From contig NZ_CP188297.1 of NCBI RefSeq assembly GCF_050030965.1, positions 930,001 through 994,000 on the forward strand: a stretch of DNA of 64,000 nucleotides, written 5' to 3'. Source of the DNA: Glutamicibacter sp002979865. Lineage in GTDB: Bacteria; Actinomycetota; Actinomycetes; Actinomycetales; Micrococcaceae. Shown piece after piece: positions 25,617 to 34,725 of the stretch (position 1 is the first letter of the stretch; every line of letters begins with the position of its first letter). The position numbers and the translations under genes are program-made. The notes under the pieces were generated by a model. That model did not search any database, had not been told where the DNA came from, and worked only from the letters and a program-made list of their open reading frames with translations.

Positions 25617-27995
25617 CTAGTCCACGATTTCTAGCGGTGCATAGCGCAGCAATAGCCTCTTCTCGGAGTCCGGGAACTGCACCTTGGCCACCGTCTTGTC
25701 GCCTGCGCCTTCTAAAGCAATAACAGTGCCCAAGCCAAACGAGGAATGCTTAACATTCTGCCCGACTTCAGGGATGGTAATGTCCTTATTCTGCACAACT
25801 CGCGTCTTGGAAATAGGGGCGGCGTTGTGCCCTCGCACCGGTTGCGCCGATGCCGAACCTGCACCCCAGTGGCTGCCACGTTCATATCTGCTCGTGGCGA
25901 AATTCACCGCTGCGTTACCGAAACCGAAGCCCATTCCACCGCCAGAGCCCTCGCTCTTCCAGTCGATCAGCTCGCCCGGAACCTCTTCCAGGAACTGGCT
26001 CGCAGGGTTGTACTGGGCCTGCCCCCAGAGGCTGCGCTGTTCGGCACGGGTCAGGTACAGGCGTTCACGGGCACGGGTCAGTCCGACATAGGCCAGGCGG
26101 CGTTCCTCGGCCAGTTCCTTTTCGTCGGTCATGGAACGCTGGTGCGGGAAGACACCGTGCTCCATGCCCGTCAGGAAGACCACCGGGAATTCCAAGCCCT
26201 TGGCAGTATGCAGGGTCATCAAGGTGACCACGCCTTCCTGCACGGCCATTGCTGCTCCCTCATCATCGCTGGGAGCCTCTGGAATCTGGTCGGCATCGGC
26301 TACGAGCGCCACGCGCTCCAGGAACCCTTCGAGACCGCCTTCCGGTTCTTCGTTCACGTAGTCCCGGACCACGGCGACCAATTCGGCGAGGTTCTCCACC
26401 CGCGACTCATCCTGCGGATCCGAGGAGAGCCGAAGGGTCTCCAGGTATCCGGTCTGCTCCAGCACTGCTTCAAGGGCCTCTGCCGGCCCTGAGCCTTCCG
26501 CCACGGTCTTCAAGTCATCCATCATGGAGACAAACGCAGCAGTCATCTTGATTCCGCGGGTTCCCAAGCCTGGTGCTTCATCCGAACGGCGCAATGCGTC
26601 CATGAAGGAAACGCGATCCCGTTCAGCCAACGCTGCCACGGCGCCTTCGGCACGGTCGCCGATGCCGCGCTTGGGCTCGTTGAGGATTCGGCGGACGTTG
26701 ATGTCATCATCCGGGTTCACCAAGGCGCGCAGGTAGGCCAGTGCGTCCTTGATTTCCTTGCGGTCGTAGAACCTGGTGCCGCCGACTACGCGGTACTTCA
26801 GGTCCACGCGCATCAGCTGTTCTTCCAGTGCACGCGATTGGGCGTTAGTGCGGTAGAAGATCGCCACGTCGCCCGGGCGGACATCCTCGTCATCGTTCAA
26901 GCGAAGTATTTCTTCGGCAATCCAGCGTGCTTCGTCGGATTCTGACTCCCCAACATAACCGGTGATCTTCTCGCCGTCGCCGCTGGCAGTCCACAGCTTC
27001 TTGTCATTGCGGTCGGGGTTTCGCTTGATGACCTCGTTGGCCGCGGACAGAATCGTCTGGGTGGAACGATAGTTCTGTTCCAGCTTGATGGTTGCCGCGT
27101 TCGGATAGTCCTTTTCGAAGTCGACGATGTTGCGGATATCGGCACCGCGGAAAGCGTAAATCGACTGGTCGGAGTCGCCGACAACGGTCAGTTCGCCTGG
27201 GACGGTATCACCTTCGGCACCGGTGAGTTCACGCACCAGCGAGTACTGGGCGTGGTTAGTATCCTGGTATTCGTCAATAAGCACATGGCGGAACCGGCGG
27301 CGGTAGTTATCGGCCACTCGCGGGAACGCACGGAACATGTAGACGACCTGTCCAATCAGGTCGTCGAAGTCCATGGCGTTGGCAGCGCGCAGGCGGCGGG
27401 TGTAACCGCGGTAGACCTCGGAAACGGCTCGCGAGAACGGATCATTGGTATTGATCGTCGCCGCGTAGTCTTCATCATCTATCAGCTCATTTTTCAACGA
27501 GGAGATCTTGTGGGCAATTGCCTTGGGCGTGAAACGCTTCGGGTCGATCTCCAAAGATTTGGCGACTAAGGTGATCAGGCGCAAGGAATCCGTGGAGTCG
27601 TAGATTGAGAAGTTGGATTTCATTCCAATGGTGGCCGCCTCGCGACGCAAAATACGCACGCATGAGGAGTGGAAAGTAGAGATCCACATCTTCTTCGCTT
27701 GCTCGTCGCCAATAAGCTCAGCGGCTCGTTCGCGCATTTCGGCAGCGGCCTTGTTGGTGAAGGTGATCGCCAGGATTTCGTGCGGCCGAGCACGTCCGGT
27801 CGCCAGGAGGTAGGCAATGCGGTGCGTGAGCACACGGGTCTTTCCTGAACCAGCGCCGGCCACGATCAGCAACGGACCCCCAGCATAACGAACTGCTTCT
27901 TCCTGCTGCGGGTTCATGCCGACCAAAAGCTCCTCAGCAGTGGGCATGACCTGCTGTGCGGTATCCGGGGCGAAATCGTCAAAAAGGAAATCCAT
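25617..27995 (-). CDS. pcrA: ATP-dependent DNA helicase PcrA (UvrD family)
   Basis: A 792-residue 3'-5' superfamily-1 helicase used in nucleotide-excision repair and replication restart. Walker A GAGSGKT is at 47-53, the Walker B/DEYQDTN box near 240, and the C-terminal motifs (TAKGLEF, GLTRARERLYL) are intact. A basic C-terminal tail ends in a Tudor-like segment (VKHSSFGLGTV) as in other PcrA proteins, where it contacts RNA polymerase. Length is slightly longer than Gram-positive PcrA. The stop lies 242 bases upstream of sucC. Confidence 0.96.
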   Translation of the reverse strand: MDFLFDDFAPDTAQQVMPTAEELLVGMNPQQEEAVRYAGGPLLIVAGAGSGKTRVLTHRIAYLLATGRARPHEILAITFTNKAAAEMRERAAELIGDEQAKKMWISTFHSSCVRILRREAATIGMKSNFSIYDSTDSLRLITLVAKSLEIDPKRFTPKAIAHKISSLKNELIDDEDYAATINTNDPFSRAVSEVYRGYTRRLRAANAMDFDDLIGQVVYMFRAFPRVADNYRRRFRHVLIDEYQDTNHAQYSLVRELTGAEGDTVPGELTVVGDSDQSIYAFRGADIRNIVDFEKDYPNAATIKLEQNYRSTQTILSAANEVIKRNPDRNDKKLWTASGDGEKITGYVGESESDEARWIAEEILRLNDDEDVRPGDVAIFYRTNAQSRALEEQLMRVDLKYRVVGGTRFYDRKEIKDALAYLRALVNPDDDINVRRILNEPKRGIGDRAEGAVAALAERDRVSFMDALRRSDEAPGLGTRGIKMTAAFVSMMDDLKTVAEGSGPAEALEAVLEQTGYLETLRLSSDPQDESRVENLAELVAVVRDYVNEEPEGGLEGFLERVALVADADQIPEAPSDDEGAAMAVQEGVVTLMTLHTAKGLEFPVVFLTGMEHGVFPHQRSMTDEKELAEERRLAYVGLTRARERLYLTRAEQRSLWGQAQYNPASQFLEEVPGELIDWKSEGSGGGMGFGFGNAAVNFATSRYERGSHWGAGSASAQPVRGHNAAPISKTRVVQNKDITIPEVGQNVKHSSFGLGTVIALEGAGDKTVAKVQFPDSEKRLLLRYAPLEIVD

Positions 27996-28078
27996 GATGT
28001 AGCCAGTCTACGTGGAGCGCCGGACACTTTCAGTGTGAGCGGGAAAGCCCACGCTATTGGCCGGGCATAATAGAAGAT

Positions 28079-28741
28079 ATGGCAAAGAAGGTCAGGAAAA
28101 CCAAGGAATACCGCAAGCCCCAGCAGTTCGCCCAGGCGCCGAACGCGCCGCGCGGCATGAACATGGGGCCAGGCAAGGTGCAAAGCACCTCCCACGAGAA
28201 CAGTTCGAACCCGATGCTGCTGATCTCGGTGGGCTTGATCATATGCGCTGCGCTATTCGCGTACTACCATCTGCTCACGATGGTGCAGATGCAGGACCTC
28301 AGCGATTCCCTGGCGATGCCCGATCAGCGTATTTTCGGCTACACCGTAAGCGACATAGAAGCATTGCGTGGCGCCATGGATGAAGATGCTGTTGGCCAGC
28401 TCAACTACTTGCACAAGACCGCTGGTTTCCTCTTCCCGATGTTTACTGCGGTCTTCTCCATGCTGTTGTTCATCCGCTGGATTCCTCACCGCCAGACGCG
28501 TTGGCTGGCTTGGGTTGCCCCGCTGGGCTTCGCGGCAATCGATATTTGGGAGAACTTCGCAATTGATGCCCTGTTCACTGGAGACCTCAGTGAAGGAGCT
28601 GTCGTTTTGGCATCGATCCTCACGACCATCCGCTGGGCACTGCTGATCATCACTGCGGGTCTTGTTGTGGGTCTTGGCGCTATCCGTGCCAATCGTGCGC
28701 TCAAGGCAAAGATGCTCGCAATTCGTGAGGGTACTGCCTAA
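28079..28741 (+). CDS. Predicted membrane protein, four TM
   Basis: A 220-residue protein with a long basic, cytosolic N-terminus (about 45 residues; MAKKVRKTKEYRKPQQFA) and hydrophobic helices near 47-68, 121-139, 148-163 and 175-197. No family recognised. A box CATAAT ends seven bases before the ATG, so the mRNA may be leaderless. It lies between pcrA (divergent) and tRNA-Arg. Confidence 0.7.
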   Translation: MAKKVRKTKEYRKPQQFAQAPNAPRGMNMGPGKVQSTSHENSSNPMLLISVGLIICAALFAYYHLLTMVQMQDLSDSLAMPDQRIFGYTVSDIEALRGAMDEDAVGQLNYLHKTAGFLFPMFTAVFSMLLFIRWIPHRQTRWLAWVAPLGFAAIDIWENFAIDALFTGDLSEGAVVLASILTTIRWALLIITAGLVVGLGAIRANRALKAKMLAIREGTA

Positions 28742-28808
28742 GCCAGTGCGTGGGAATTACACCCGGGACATCCTAGTAAGATAGTGTTGTTGGTGTTTTC
28801 ACGCCCAT

Positions 28809-28882
28809 GCCCCTGTAGCTCAGTAGGATAGAGCGACCCTCTCCTAAAGGGTAGGCCGTCGGTTCGATTCCGGCCAGGGGCA
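28809..28882 (+). tRNA. tRNA-Arg (anticodon CCT)
   Basis: A complete 74-base cloverleaf. Acceptor GCCCCTG pairs with CAGGGGC, with discriminator A, and the T-arm is GGTTCGATTCC. The anticodon loop CTCCTAA within stem ACCCT/AGGGT gives anticodon CCT, reading AGG. CCA is not encoded. Confidence 0.95.
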
Positions 28883-28887
28883 CAACT

Positions 28888-28927
28888 AGAGCCTTGTTTC
28901 CAGTCCTCGGACGGGAAACAAGGCTCT
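28888..28927 (+). terminator. Terminator after tRNA-Arg
   Basis: AGAGCCTTGTTTCC pairs with GGAAACAAGGCTCT (14 bp), followed by TGT. Confidence 0.8.
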
Positions 28928-28944
28928 TGTCGTTACTACGGAGT

Positions 28945-28990
28945 TAAGCACTGCGGGTACGTTCCATCTGGAACGTACCCGCAGTGCTTA
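28945..28990. terminator. Intrinsic terminator after the ROK gene
   Basis: A perfect 21-bp inverted repeat (28945-28965 with 28970-28990) with the loop ATCT. It lies 14 bases after the ROK stop on the minus strand. Confidence 0.85.
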
Positions 28991-29003
28991 GTATGAGTCT
29001 CGC

Positions 29004-30233
29004 TTAACGCAGCAGCAATGCGGTCGCCTTTGGCGACAGCGAAGCGTCCATGACCACGCAAGCGCCACCGATGGCGCCGACGTTGGAGCCGAGCTCGGAG
29101 GTGCGGGTTTCGATTTCATGCACTCCGCGCAGGGCGAAGCGGCGGCCAATGGCGTCGCGGACTTGATCGTCGACCAGTTCGGATACCTTTTCCCACTGTG
29201 GACCGCCGAAGACGACTTCGCGAACGTCCAGCGAGTTGGCAAGCTGGCCGGCAACTTCGCCAACCTTGATCATGGCTTCGGTGACCAGTTCCTTGGCGAC
29301 CTTGTTTCCTTCGTGAGCCAGCTCGTAGAGGCGGTTCATTCCGGCAGCCCGCTGTTCCGGGCCAACGATTTCGTAGCTTGGCAGTTCCAGCCCGCGCTCC
29401 TTGGCCTGCGCGGCGATGAATTCGTAGGAGGTGCCGGAAGCGAGGCAATCCTCCGCACCGCATTGTTCGCAGGCCACAGATTTGTAACCGGTTGAGTAGT
29501 GGCCGATTTCGCCAGCGTTGTTGCTTGCACCGTGGTGGACATCGCCGTTGAATACCAGGCCAGCGCCGAAGCCGTGACCGCAGTAAATGAAGACGAAGTC
29601 GTTGTTCTTCTCTTCCTTGGACTGCCACAGTTCGCCAACTGCTGAAGCGATGGTGTCCTTTTCGATAATGACCTGCAGGCGCAAGAGCTTGCGCAACGGG
29701 TTCACCAGTTCAACATCTGCCCAGCCATCGAGCAGTGGCGGGTTCAGCACCACTCCTTCTTCGACGTTTACTGGACCCGGAACAGCAATGCCGACACCGA
29801 CGATGTGCTTCTTCGGCACGCGGATCTCGGCAATGAGTTCCTTAACGGTAGTTGCCATGAGCTGGACAGTTTCGGTAGCTACTTCGAGGTTGGGAACTTC
29901 GATGCGGCGTTCGCGCAGGACCTCGCCGCGCAGGTTCATTGCGACGAAGGTCAGCACGCTGGGGTCTAGGTGGATGCCAATGGAAACAAGACGGTTGCCT
30001 TCGAGCTCCAGAACGGTGCGAGGCTTGCCTGGTCCGGAGACGATCGTGCGGTCTTCTCGGACGATTCCGTCATCCAGCAAACGGCGGACAACGTTGGAAA
30101 TGGTCTGTGGCGACAGACCAGTCGAACCGGCCAGTTCAACGCGGCTAATTCCCTCTGGTGCCCGTCGAATTGACTCAAGAATTACGGCTTGGTTGAAGTC
30201 TCCCAAGCGTCCTAGATTTGTACCCCGTCGCAT
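29004..30233 (-). CDS. ROK-family transcriptional repressor
   Basis: A 409-residue NagC/XylR-type regulator. Residues 1-75 are a winged helix (GISRVELAGSTGLSPQTISNVVRRL). The rest is the ROK sugar-binding fold with the GEIGH motif and the zinc-binding CEQCGAEDC. The kinase DxGGT phosphate loop is absent (IGIHLDPSVLTF stands there), so it is a repressor that binds sugar without phosphorylating it. No sugar genes adjoin it, so the target must be elsewhere. Possible targets include the lone sugar ABC ATPase at 56988. Confidence 0.88.
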   Translation of the reverse strand: MRRGTNLGRLGDFNQAVILESIRRAPEGISRVELAGSTGLSPQTISNVVRRLLDDGIVREDRTIVSGPGKPRTVLELEGNRLVSIGIHLDPSVLTFVAMNLRGEVLRERRIEVPNLEVATETVQLMATTVKELIAEIRVPKKHIVGVGIAVPGPVNVEEGVVLNPPLLDGWADVELVNPLRKLLRLQVIIEKDTIASAVGELWQSKEEKNNDFVFIYCGHGFGAGLVFNGDVHHGASNNAGEIGHYSTGYKSVACEQCGAEDCLASGTSYEFIAAQAKERGLELPSYEIVGPEQRAAGMNRLYELAHEGNKVAKELVTEAMIKVGEVAGQLANSLDVREVVFGGPQWEKVSELVDDQVRDAIGRRFALRGVHEIETRTSELGSNVGAIGGACVVMDASLSPKATALLLR

Positions 30234-30408
30234 TTATTGCTCCATAGATCTGTAAAGTTGATGGATCGATCTTTCAATTCCAACGTTTTCGGTAGTCATC
30301 AATACTTCGGTTAGATACTGCGAGTAAAGTAACCATGGTGAACTAGAACTAAAACTGTTGGAGATCCAATTAAGCACGTTACCATCTCTAACTCCTGTAA
30401 ACACGCGA

Positions 30409-30420
30409 TATTGTGTTTTA
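30409..30420 (+). promoter_or_regulatory. -10 box of a leaderless promoter
   Basis: TATTGT lies six bases before the GTG start of the NUDIX gene; there is no Shine-Dalgarno sequence. Confidence 0.5.
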
Positions 30421-30831
30421 GTGAAGAAAAATTTGACGATCTCAGCGGCGTGTTTAATCAACAACCAAGGAGAAATTCTCCTGGTTCGCAAGCGTGGAAC
30501 GACGAAGTTCATGCAACCTGGCGGCAAACCCGAAGCCGGGGAAACAGCGTTACAAACTATCATTCGAGAAATTCGTGAAGAATTGGGCCTCAGCTTCACC
30601 GCTGACGAGCTGCAATACGACGGCGAATGGATCGGACCGGCTGCCAACGAGGCGGAGACGATGATCCGCGCCTCTTTATACAGCGCAGCCTTCGATGGCG
30701 AACTCGTCCCGTTAGCGGAATTGGAGGAGTTGCTGTGGATCGACCCGCAGGTGGCCCTGGAACGCGACGATCTAGCTCCGTTGCTTCGCGACCGCGTCCT
30801 GCCGCTAGCCATTGAACGCAGCAAGAAATAG
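30421..30831 (+). CDS. NUDIX hydrolase (MutT-like)
   Basis: A 136-residue pyrophosphohydrolase. The NUDIX box GGKPEAGETALQTIIREIRE continues with ELGL and is complete, so catalysis is expected. The small size and the N-terminal VRKRGTTKFMQPGG resemble nucleotide-cleaning MutT-type proteins. I choose the GTG at 30421, six bases after a -10 box; the frame extends upstream to 30358 with an unlikely sequence. It is divergent from the ROK gene. The substrate is not predictable. Confidence 0.82.
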   Translation: MKKNLTISAACLINNQGEILLVRKRGTTKFMQPGGKPEAGETALQTIIREIREELGLSFTADELQYDGEWIGPAANEAETMIRASLYSAAFDGELVPLAELEELLWIDPQVALERDDLAPLLRDRVLPLAIERSKK

Positions 30832-30869
30832 GCGCCGCTGGGTTCCTCCCAGCAGCATCAGGCCAGCGG

Positions 30870-31364
30870 CTAGCTTGCGTGCAAGTATTCGTCCCATGCC
30901 GCATCAACGTGCTGCAGTCCCGAAACCAGATGGCCAGCAACGCGTGGACGATGAGGTGTAATACGCAGTTGCCAGCCCAGTTGCGAGAGCATCTTGTCCG
31001 CTTTGCGGCTATTGCATAGCAGGCAAGCGGCCACGAGGTTCTCCCAGGTGTTCTGGCCTCCCCTGCTGCGGGGAATCACGTGGTCAATCGTATTGGCAGC
31101 TTTGCCGCAATACGCGCAGGTAAAAGCGTCTCTACGCAGAACGCCCCTACGGGTGACATGTTGCATGTCCCTGTAGGGGCGTCGTACATAGCGTTTCAGA
31201 ACGATGACAGTTGGCCGAGGTAGATCTCCATGAGAACTGCGGATGGGGGCGAGATCATCTTGGAGAACGATGCTCGCTTTTTCGGTCATGACTAGCACTA
31301 GTGCTCGACGGAACGTCACAACTGCTAGTGGTTCGTATCCTGCGTTTAATACCAAAGTTCGCAT
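30870..31364 (-). CDS. HNH endonuclease
   Basis: A 164-residue protein of the actinobacterial HNH family that starts MRTLVLNAGYEPLAVV. The zinc knuckle CAYCGKAA, the HNH core DHVIPRSRGG with NTWENLVAACLLCN, and the second CxxC are intact. The family is widespread in actinobacteria as a lone gene of unknown target, and is not a restriction partner here. I start at 31364, with GAAGG upstream; an earlier ATG at 31406 adds a dubious prefix. Confidence 0.88.
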   Translation of the reverse strand: MRTLVLNAGYEPLAVVTFRRALVLVMTEKASIVLQDDLAPIRSSHGDLPRPTVIVLKRYVRRPYRDMQHVTRRGVLRRDAFTCAYCGKAANTIDHVIPRSRGGQNTWENLVAACLLCNSRKADKMLSQLGWQLRITPHRPRVAGHLVSGLQHVDAAWDEYLHAS

Positions 31365-31542
31365 TGCTCGTACTACCTTCATGAACCGATGGCCACCATC
31401 TGGCATTGATGGAGCTCGCGTTCTGCTCGGAGTGTCTCTAAGCGCTAGCCTATGCGATGCTTCGGATTATTGGTGGGTACCTAACCAAGAAATTGTCTTC
31501 TTTTCATCGTTCTGATGCCCGGAGTTCAACTGGTTAAACGAA

Positions 31543-31581
31543 CATAGGCCATCGGATGTCTTTCTCATCCGATGGCCTATG
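31543..31581. terminator. Intrinsic terminator after the NlpC/P60 gene
   Basis: A 16-bp perfect stem (starting CATAGGCCATC) around a 7-base loop, with a T-rich flank on the minus strand. It lies 15 bases after the NlpC/P60 stop. Confidence 0.85.
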
Positions 31582-31595
31582 AAAAGCTTTGAAGC

Positions 31596-32423
31596 TTAGC
31601 CAGCTAGGGTGTAGTAGCCGTACAGCGGGTTGCGCGAAACCGAGTGGATCATGGTGTCCACGGTTGGGTTCTGCGCGCCGATCATCTGGCCGCCGCCCAG
31701 GTAGATGCCGACGTGGCCGCCACCGTTCTGGAATACCAAGTCGCCTGGCTTAGGGTTGCTGGTGCGGACGAACTGGCCGGATCCGAGGATGGCCGAGGTG
31801 CCGCGAGCAATGTTGATGCCGTGCTGCGCGTAGACGTACTTGACGAAGCCGGAGCAATCCCAGCCGCTTGGACCGTTGCCACCCCATACGTATGGAACGC
31901 CCACGTACTTGGCAGCGGTGCCTGCGATGCCGGAAAGGTTGGAGGTCTGAACAGGAGTTTCAGCCTTTGGCTGAGCCTTCTGCTGCGGAGCCGATTCCTG
32001 TCCACCCGAACGGCTCTGACGAGTCATCGGGGCCATCGAATCAGAGTTACCCGAGTTGCTGCTGCGGGTAGTTGGGGTGATGTCATTCGAAACTGCAATG
32101 ACAACAGGCTCTGGCTTCTCTTCAGCGGTGAAGCTGGCGCGCTCGATTGCGACTTCAGCCTTCTTGTCAGCAGCTACCTTTACTGCCTTGACTGCAACAC
32201 GCTCTGGATTGATGGTGTCAACAGGCGATGCAGAAACGTCACGTGGTGCAGTTGCCTGGCCAGGCACGCCCAGAGTGACGATCAAGCCGGATGCTGCAGC
32301 TACAACGGCGGCCTGGCGGCCTACCGAGCCAGCGTTGGATGCTACGGCCTGCGAAATCGCCTGTAGCGAGTTGGTGCGTGGAACGTCGGCGCGGCGACGT
32401 CCGCGTGCATGACTCTTGGTCAA
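31596..32423 (-). CDS. NlpC/P60 peptidoglycan endopeptidase
   Basis: A 275-residue exported cell-wall hydrolase. A basic start and a hydrophobic stretch at about 37-55 give a signal or anchor. A long disordered linker follows, and the C-terminal NlpC/P60 domain (about 165-275) has catalytic C190 in DCSGF and H237 in GGGHVGIY. It presumably cleaves the stem peptide of peptidoglycan. It starts with TTG at 32423, preceded by AAGGAGAGG. A c-di-AMP riboswitch lies directly upstream. It pairs functionally with the M23 gene at 32721. Confidence 0.9.
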   Translation of the reverse strand: MTKSHARGRRRADVPRTNSLQAISQAVASNAGSVGRQAAVVAAASGLIVTLGVPGQATAPRDVSASPVDTINPERVAVKAVKVAADKKAEVAIERASFTAEEKPEPVVIAVSNDITPTTRSSNSGNSDSMAPMTRQSRSGGQESAPQQKAQPKAETPVQTSNLSGIAGTAAKYVGVPYVWGGNGPSGWDCSGFVKYVYAQHGINIARGTSAILGSGQFVRTSNPKPGDLVFQNGGGHVGIYLGGGQMIGAQNPTVDTMIHSVSRNPLYGYYTLAG

Positions 32424-32439
32424 AATATTGCCTCTCCTT

Positions 32440-32600
32440 GATACCTACGAGGTAAGCTGTCGGGTTCGAAGTGGAGTTACCTCGGTGGATTCGAAGTTGC
32501 CTTCTCTATCCACTTCACCCCTAGGGTTGTTAGCCAAAACTAACGACCCGATATTGGTTCCCCCGCCACTGCCGTACGAGTTGTGTATAACTACTCATTG
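32440..32600 (-). promoter_or_regulatory. ydaO/yuaA-type c-di-AMP riboswitch
   Basis: On the minus strand the leader contains GGGGGAACCA near its 5' part, GGGGTGAA in the middle and, near its 3' end, GAACCCGACAGCTTACCTCG followed by TAGG. These match the conserved ydaO consensus blocks in order. The element ends just before the ribosome-binding site of the NlpC/P60 gene. c-di-AMP binding would lower expression of that hydrolase, as in other actinobacteria. Confidence 0.85.
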
Positions 32601-32720
32601 CGTGTTGGCAGTGCTCGGTTCTCACGCAATGATGCCCAGGGATCCCCATGGCACGCATACAAGACTATAGGAAGTTTTTTGAAATGTCACGTTTTGATCA
32701 CGGAATGGTGACGAACGTCG

Positions 32721-33767
32721 TTATAACCAACCTGCTGGGTCTTTGAACTGACCGTCAACGATCACTTCGAAGTGCACGTGAGGACCGGTTGAGTTGCCAG
32801 TGCTGCCGGCCAACGCAACAACGTCACCGCGCTTAACTTTCTGGCCAACCTTCACAACCAGCTGGCTGTTGTGGCTGTAACCGGTCTCCAGGCCGTTGCC
32901 GTGGTCAAGGGTGATTCGGTTACCGGAGTGCCCAGCCCAACCCGAGACAGTCACAACACCGTCAGCTGCCGCGTAGACCTTGGTACCGCTTGGCACACCG
33001 TAGTCGGTGCCGCTGTGAATCATGAAACCTGGACCGGTTGGATTCTTGCGGTGCCCGAACGTGGAGGTGATGCGCTTCGTGGTGACCGGTGCGCCGAGCA
33101 ATCCCGAGGTGTCCTTGATGGCCGTGACGCTACCGCCCGAAGCGGTCATGATCTCGGCGAACTTCTCTTCCTTGGCAACTTCGGTGTTCAGCTCGGAGGT
33201 CAAAGCTGCACGCTCCACGGACAGTTCCGCATTGCCGGTAGGTGCAGTTACATCTACAACTGCGGAAGTGGCGGTGCGCTGAGCTGCGACCTCAACGGCC
33301 TTGTTCTCCTCCGCGCTGCCGGAGAGCTGTGGAGTTACGGCGGCAAGCGCCAAACCCGAAACGGCGGCTACGGCTGCCACCTTGTGGGCGAATCCACGGT
33401 GGGTGGATTTCTGAACCTTGGACTTGAGGCTAGAAATGAACTCGACATTGCCTGCTGCTTCGATCGGGGCAGGCTTGCTGGCAGGGGCTTGAACAGCTCC
33501 TGGCAATGCAACGACGTTGCTCGCGGTATCCTTGCCGGCCAGCAGGGTCTGGTTAGGAGCAACACCGTAGCGCTGCATGGAGTCGAATCGTCGACCAACG
33601 AAATCTTCATGTACCGGCTTGACCGGTGCAATCATCGGGACGGTGGCAGCGGCACGTGCTGCTCGGCGCCCGCCGTTACGCTCAGCAGTCGAAGCGGTGA
33701 CTTCTGCAATCACATCTACTTCGACGCCGGCAGCGCGGCGACGTCCCGCAGTCTTGGTTTCTACCAA
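32721..33767 (-). CDS. M23 peptidase (LytM-like endopeptidase)
   Basis: A 348-residue cell-wall peptidase. A cytosolic N-terminus of about 125 residues is followed by a hydrophobic segment (VAAVAAVSGLALAAVTP) and then the LytM domain. The metal ligands are seen in HSGTDYG and in HVHFEV near the C-terminus. Basic lysine-rich stretches may help wall binding. It starts with TTG at 33767, with GAGAGGA upstream, downstream of its own c-di-AMP riboswitch. It likely cleaves peptide cross-links alongside the NlpC/P60 enzyme. Confidence 0.9.
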   Translation of the reverse strand: MVETKTAGRRRAAGVEVDVIAEVTASTAERNGGRRAARAAATVPMIAPVKPVHEDFVGRRFDSMQRYGVAPNQTLLAGKDTASNVVALPGAVQAPASKPAPIEAAGNVEFISSLKSKVQKSTHRGFAHKVAAVAAVSGLALAAVTPQLSGSAEENKAVEVAAQRTATSAVVDVTAPTGNAELSVERAALTSELNTEVAKEEKFAEIMTASGGSVTAIKDTSGLLGAPVTTKRITSTFGHRKNPTGPGFMIHSGTDYGVPSGTKVYAAADGVVTVSGWAGHSGNRITLDHGNGLETGYSHNSQLVVKVGQKVKRGDVVALAGSTGNSTGPHVHFEVIVDGQFKDPAGWL

Positions 33768-33786
33768 AACATTCCTCTCACTGTTG

Positions 33787-33910
33787 CGCCTACGAAGTTA
33801 GCTGTCGGGTTCGGCTATTGAGAATCAGCCGGCCTGCTTGTCGCAGAACTTCACCCCAAGGCGTTTGCACGCCGGAAAGTGGGTCCCCCGTTATTGCCCT
33901 CAAGATTTGG
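33787..33910 (-). promoter_or_regulatory. Second ydaO/yuaA-type c-di-AMP riboswitch
   Basis: The minus-strand leader carries GGGGGACCCA, then GGGGTGAA, then GAACCCGACAGCTAACTTCG followed by TAGGCG, all in ydaO order. It lies just before the M23 gene start. It is a distinct copy, not a repeat of the first: the intervening helices differ. Confidence 0.87.
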
Positions 33911-34026
33911 TGACCGTTTCTGGCGCAGGGCAACACTAGGCGGTCGCACCAAAAATGGATAGAGCTAACTAGATCGCTAGCTCCAAGGCTTAACGCTACC
34001 TGTCAACGCCGAAAGTTACAATTTCG

Positions 34027-34725
34027 TTATCTTTTCTGAGACTTTACAAATACGTGTGCGCTGACCTCGACCGGCAGCTCCAGAGCGCCTTCGATGCCGT
34101 CCACGCGCACTACAACGTAGTCGTCGGCGCGCTCCAAGGTGACAATCGCACCTGGGCGGATTCCACCTTCGTTCAGTTGTCCGAGCAGGATTGGGTCCGT
34201 TTGGATAGGTTCGGCCAGGCGCTCAATTGCCACCGGGCCGATGTTTCCGGACAGCAGGGCATCATCCAAGTTCTCTACTTCATGTGAGATTTCGCCCACA
34301 TTGGGGCCACCGAGGACTTCCAGGCCCGGAATTGGGTTGCCGTAGGGCGACACTGTTGGCTTGCCCAGAAGATCAAAGAGCCGACGCTCGACGCGTTCGC
34401 TCATCACGTGTTCCCAGCGGCACGCTTCATCGTGCACGTACTCCCAGTCCAACCCGATGATGTCCGACAACAGGCGCTCCGCCAAGCGGTGCTTGCGCAT
34501 CACGCCCGTAGCCAGCTCGTGACCTTTTTCGGTCAAAGCAAGGTGGCGATCGGTCGATACGATAACCAGGCCGTCTCGTTCCATGCGAGCAACCGTCTGC
34601 GACACGGTTGGGCCCGAGTGGCCAAGACGCTCTGCAATTCGGGCGCGCAATGCCACGATTTCCTCTTCTTGAAGCTCAAGAATGGTACGCAGATACATCT
34701 CAGTTGTATCGATAAGATCAGACAC
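34027..34725 (-). CDS. dtxR: DtxR/IdeR iron-dependent repressor
   Basis: A 232-residue metalloregulator close to Corynebacterium DtxR. All metal ligands lie at the same residue numbers as in DtxR: M10, H79, E83, H98, C102, E105 and H106. The winged helix (SGPTVSQTVARMERDGLV) and dimer domain are followed by a C-terminal SH3-like domain. With Fe2+ it should bind operators of iron-uptake genes. It has the upstream region 34726-34985 between itself and serC, in which I see no clear DtxR box. Confidence 0.93.
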   Translation of the reverse strand: MSDLIDTTEMYLRTILELQEEEIVALRARIAERLGHSGPTVSQTVARMERDGLVIVSTDRHLALTEKGHELATGVMRKHRLAERLLSDIIGLDWEYVHDEACRWEHVMSERVERRLFDLLGKPTVSPYGNPIPGLEVLGGPNVGEISHEVENLDDALLSGNIGPVAIERLAEPIQTDPILLGQLNEGGIRPGAIVTLERADDYVVVRVDGIEGALELPVEVSAHVFVKSQKR

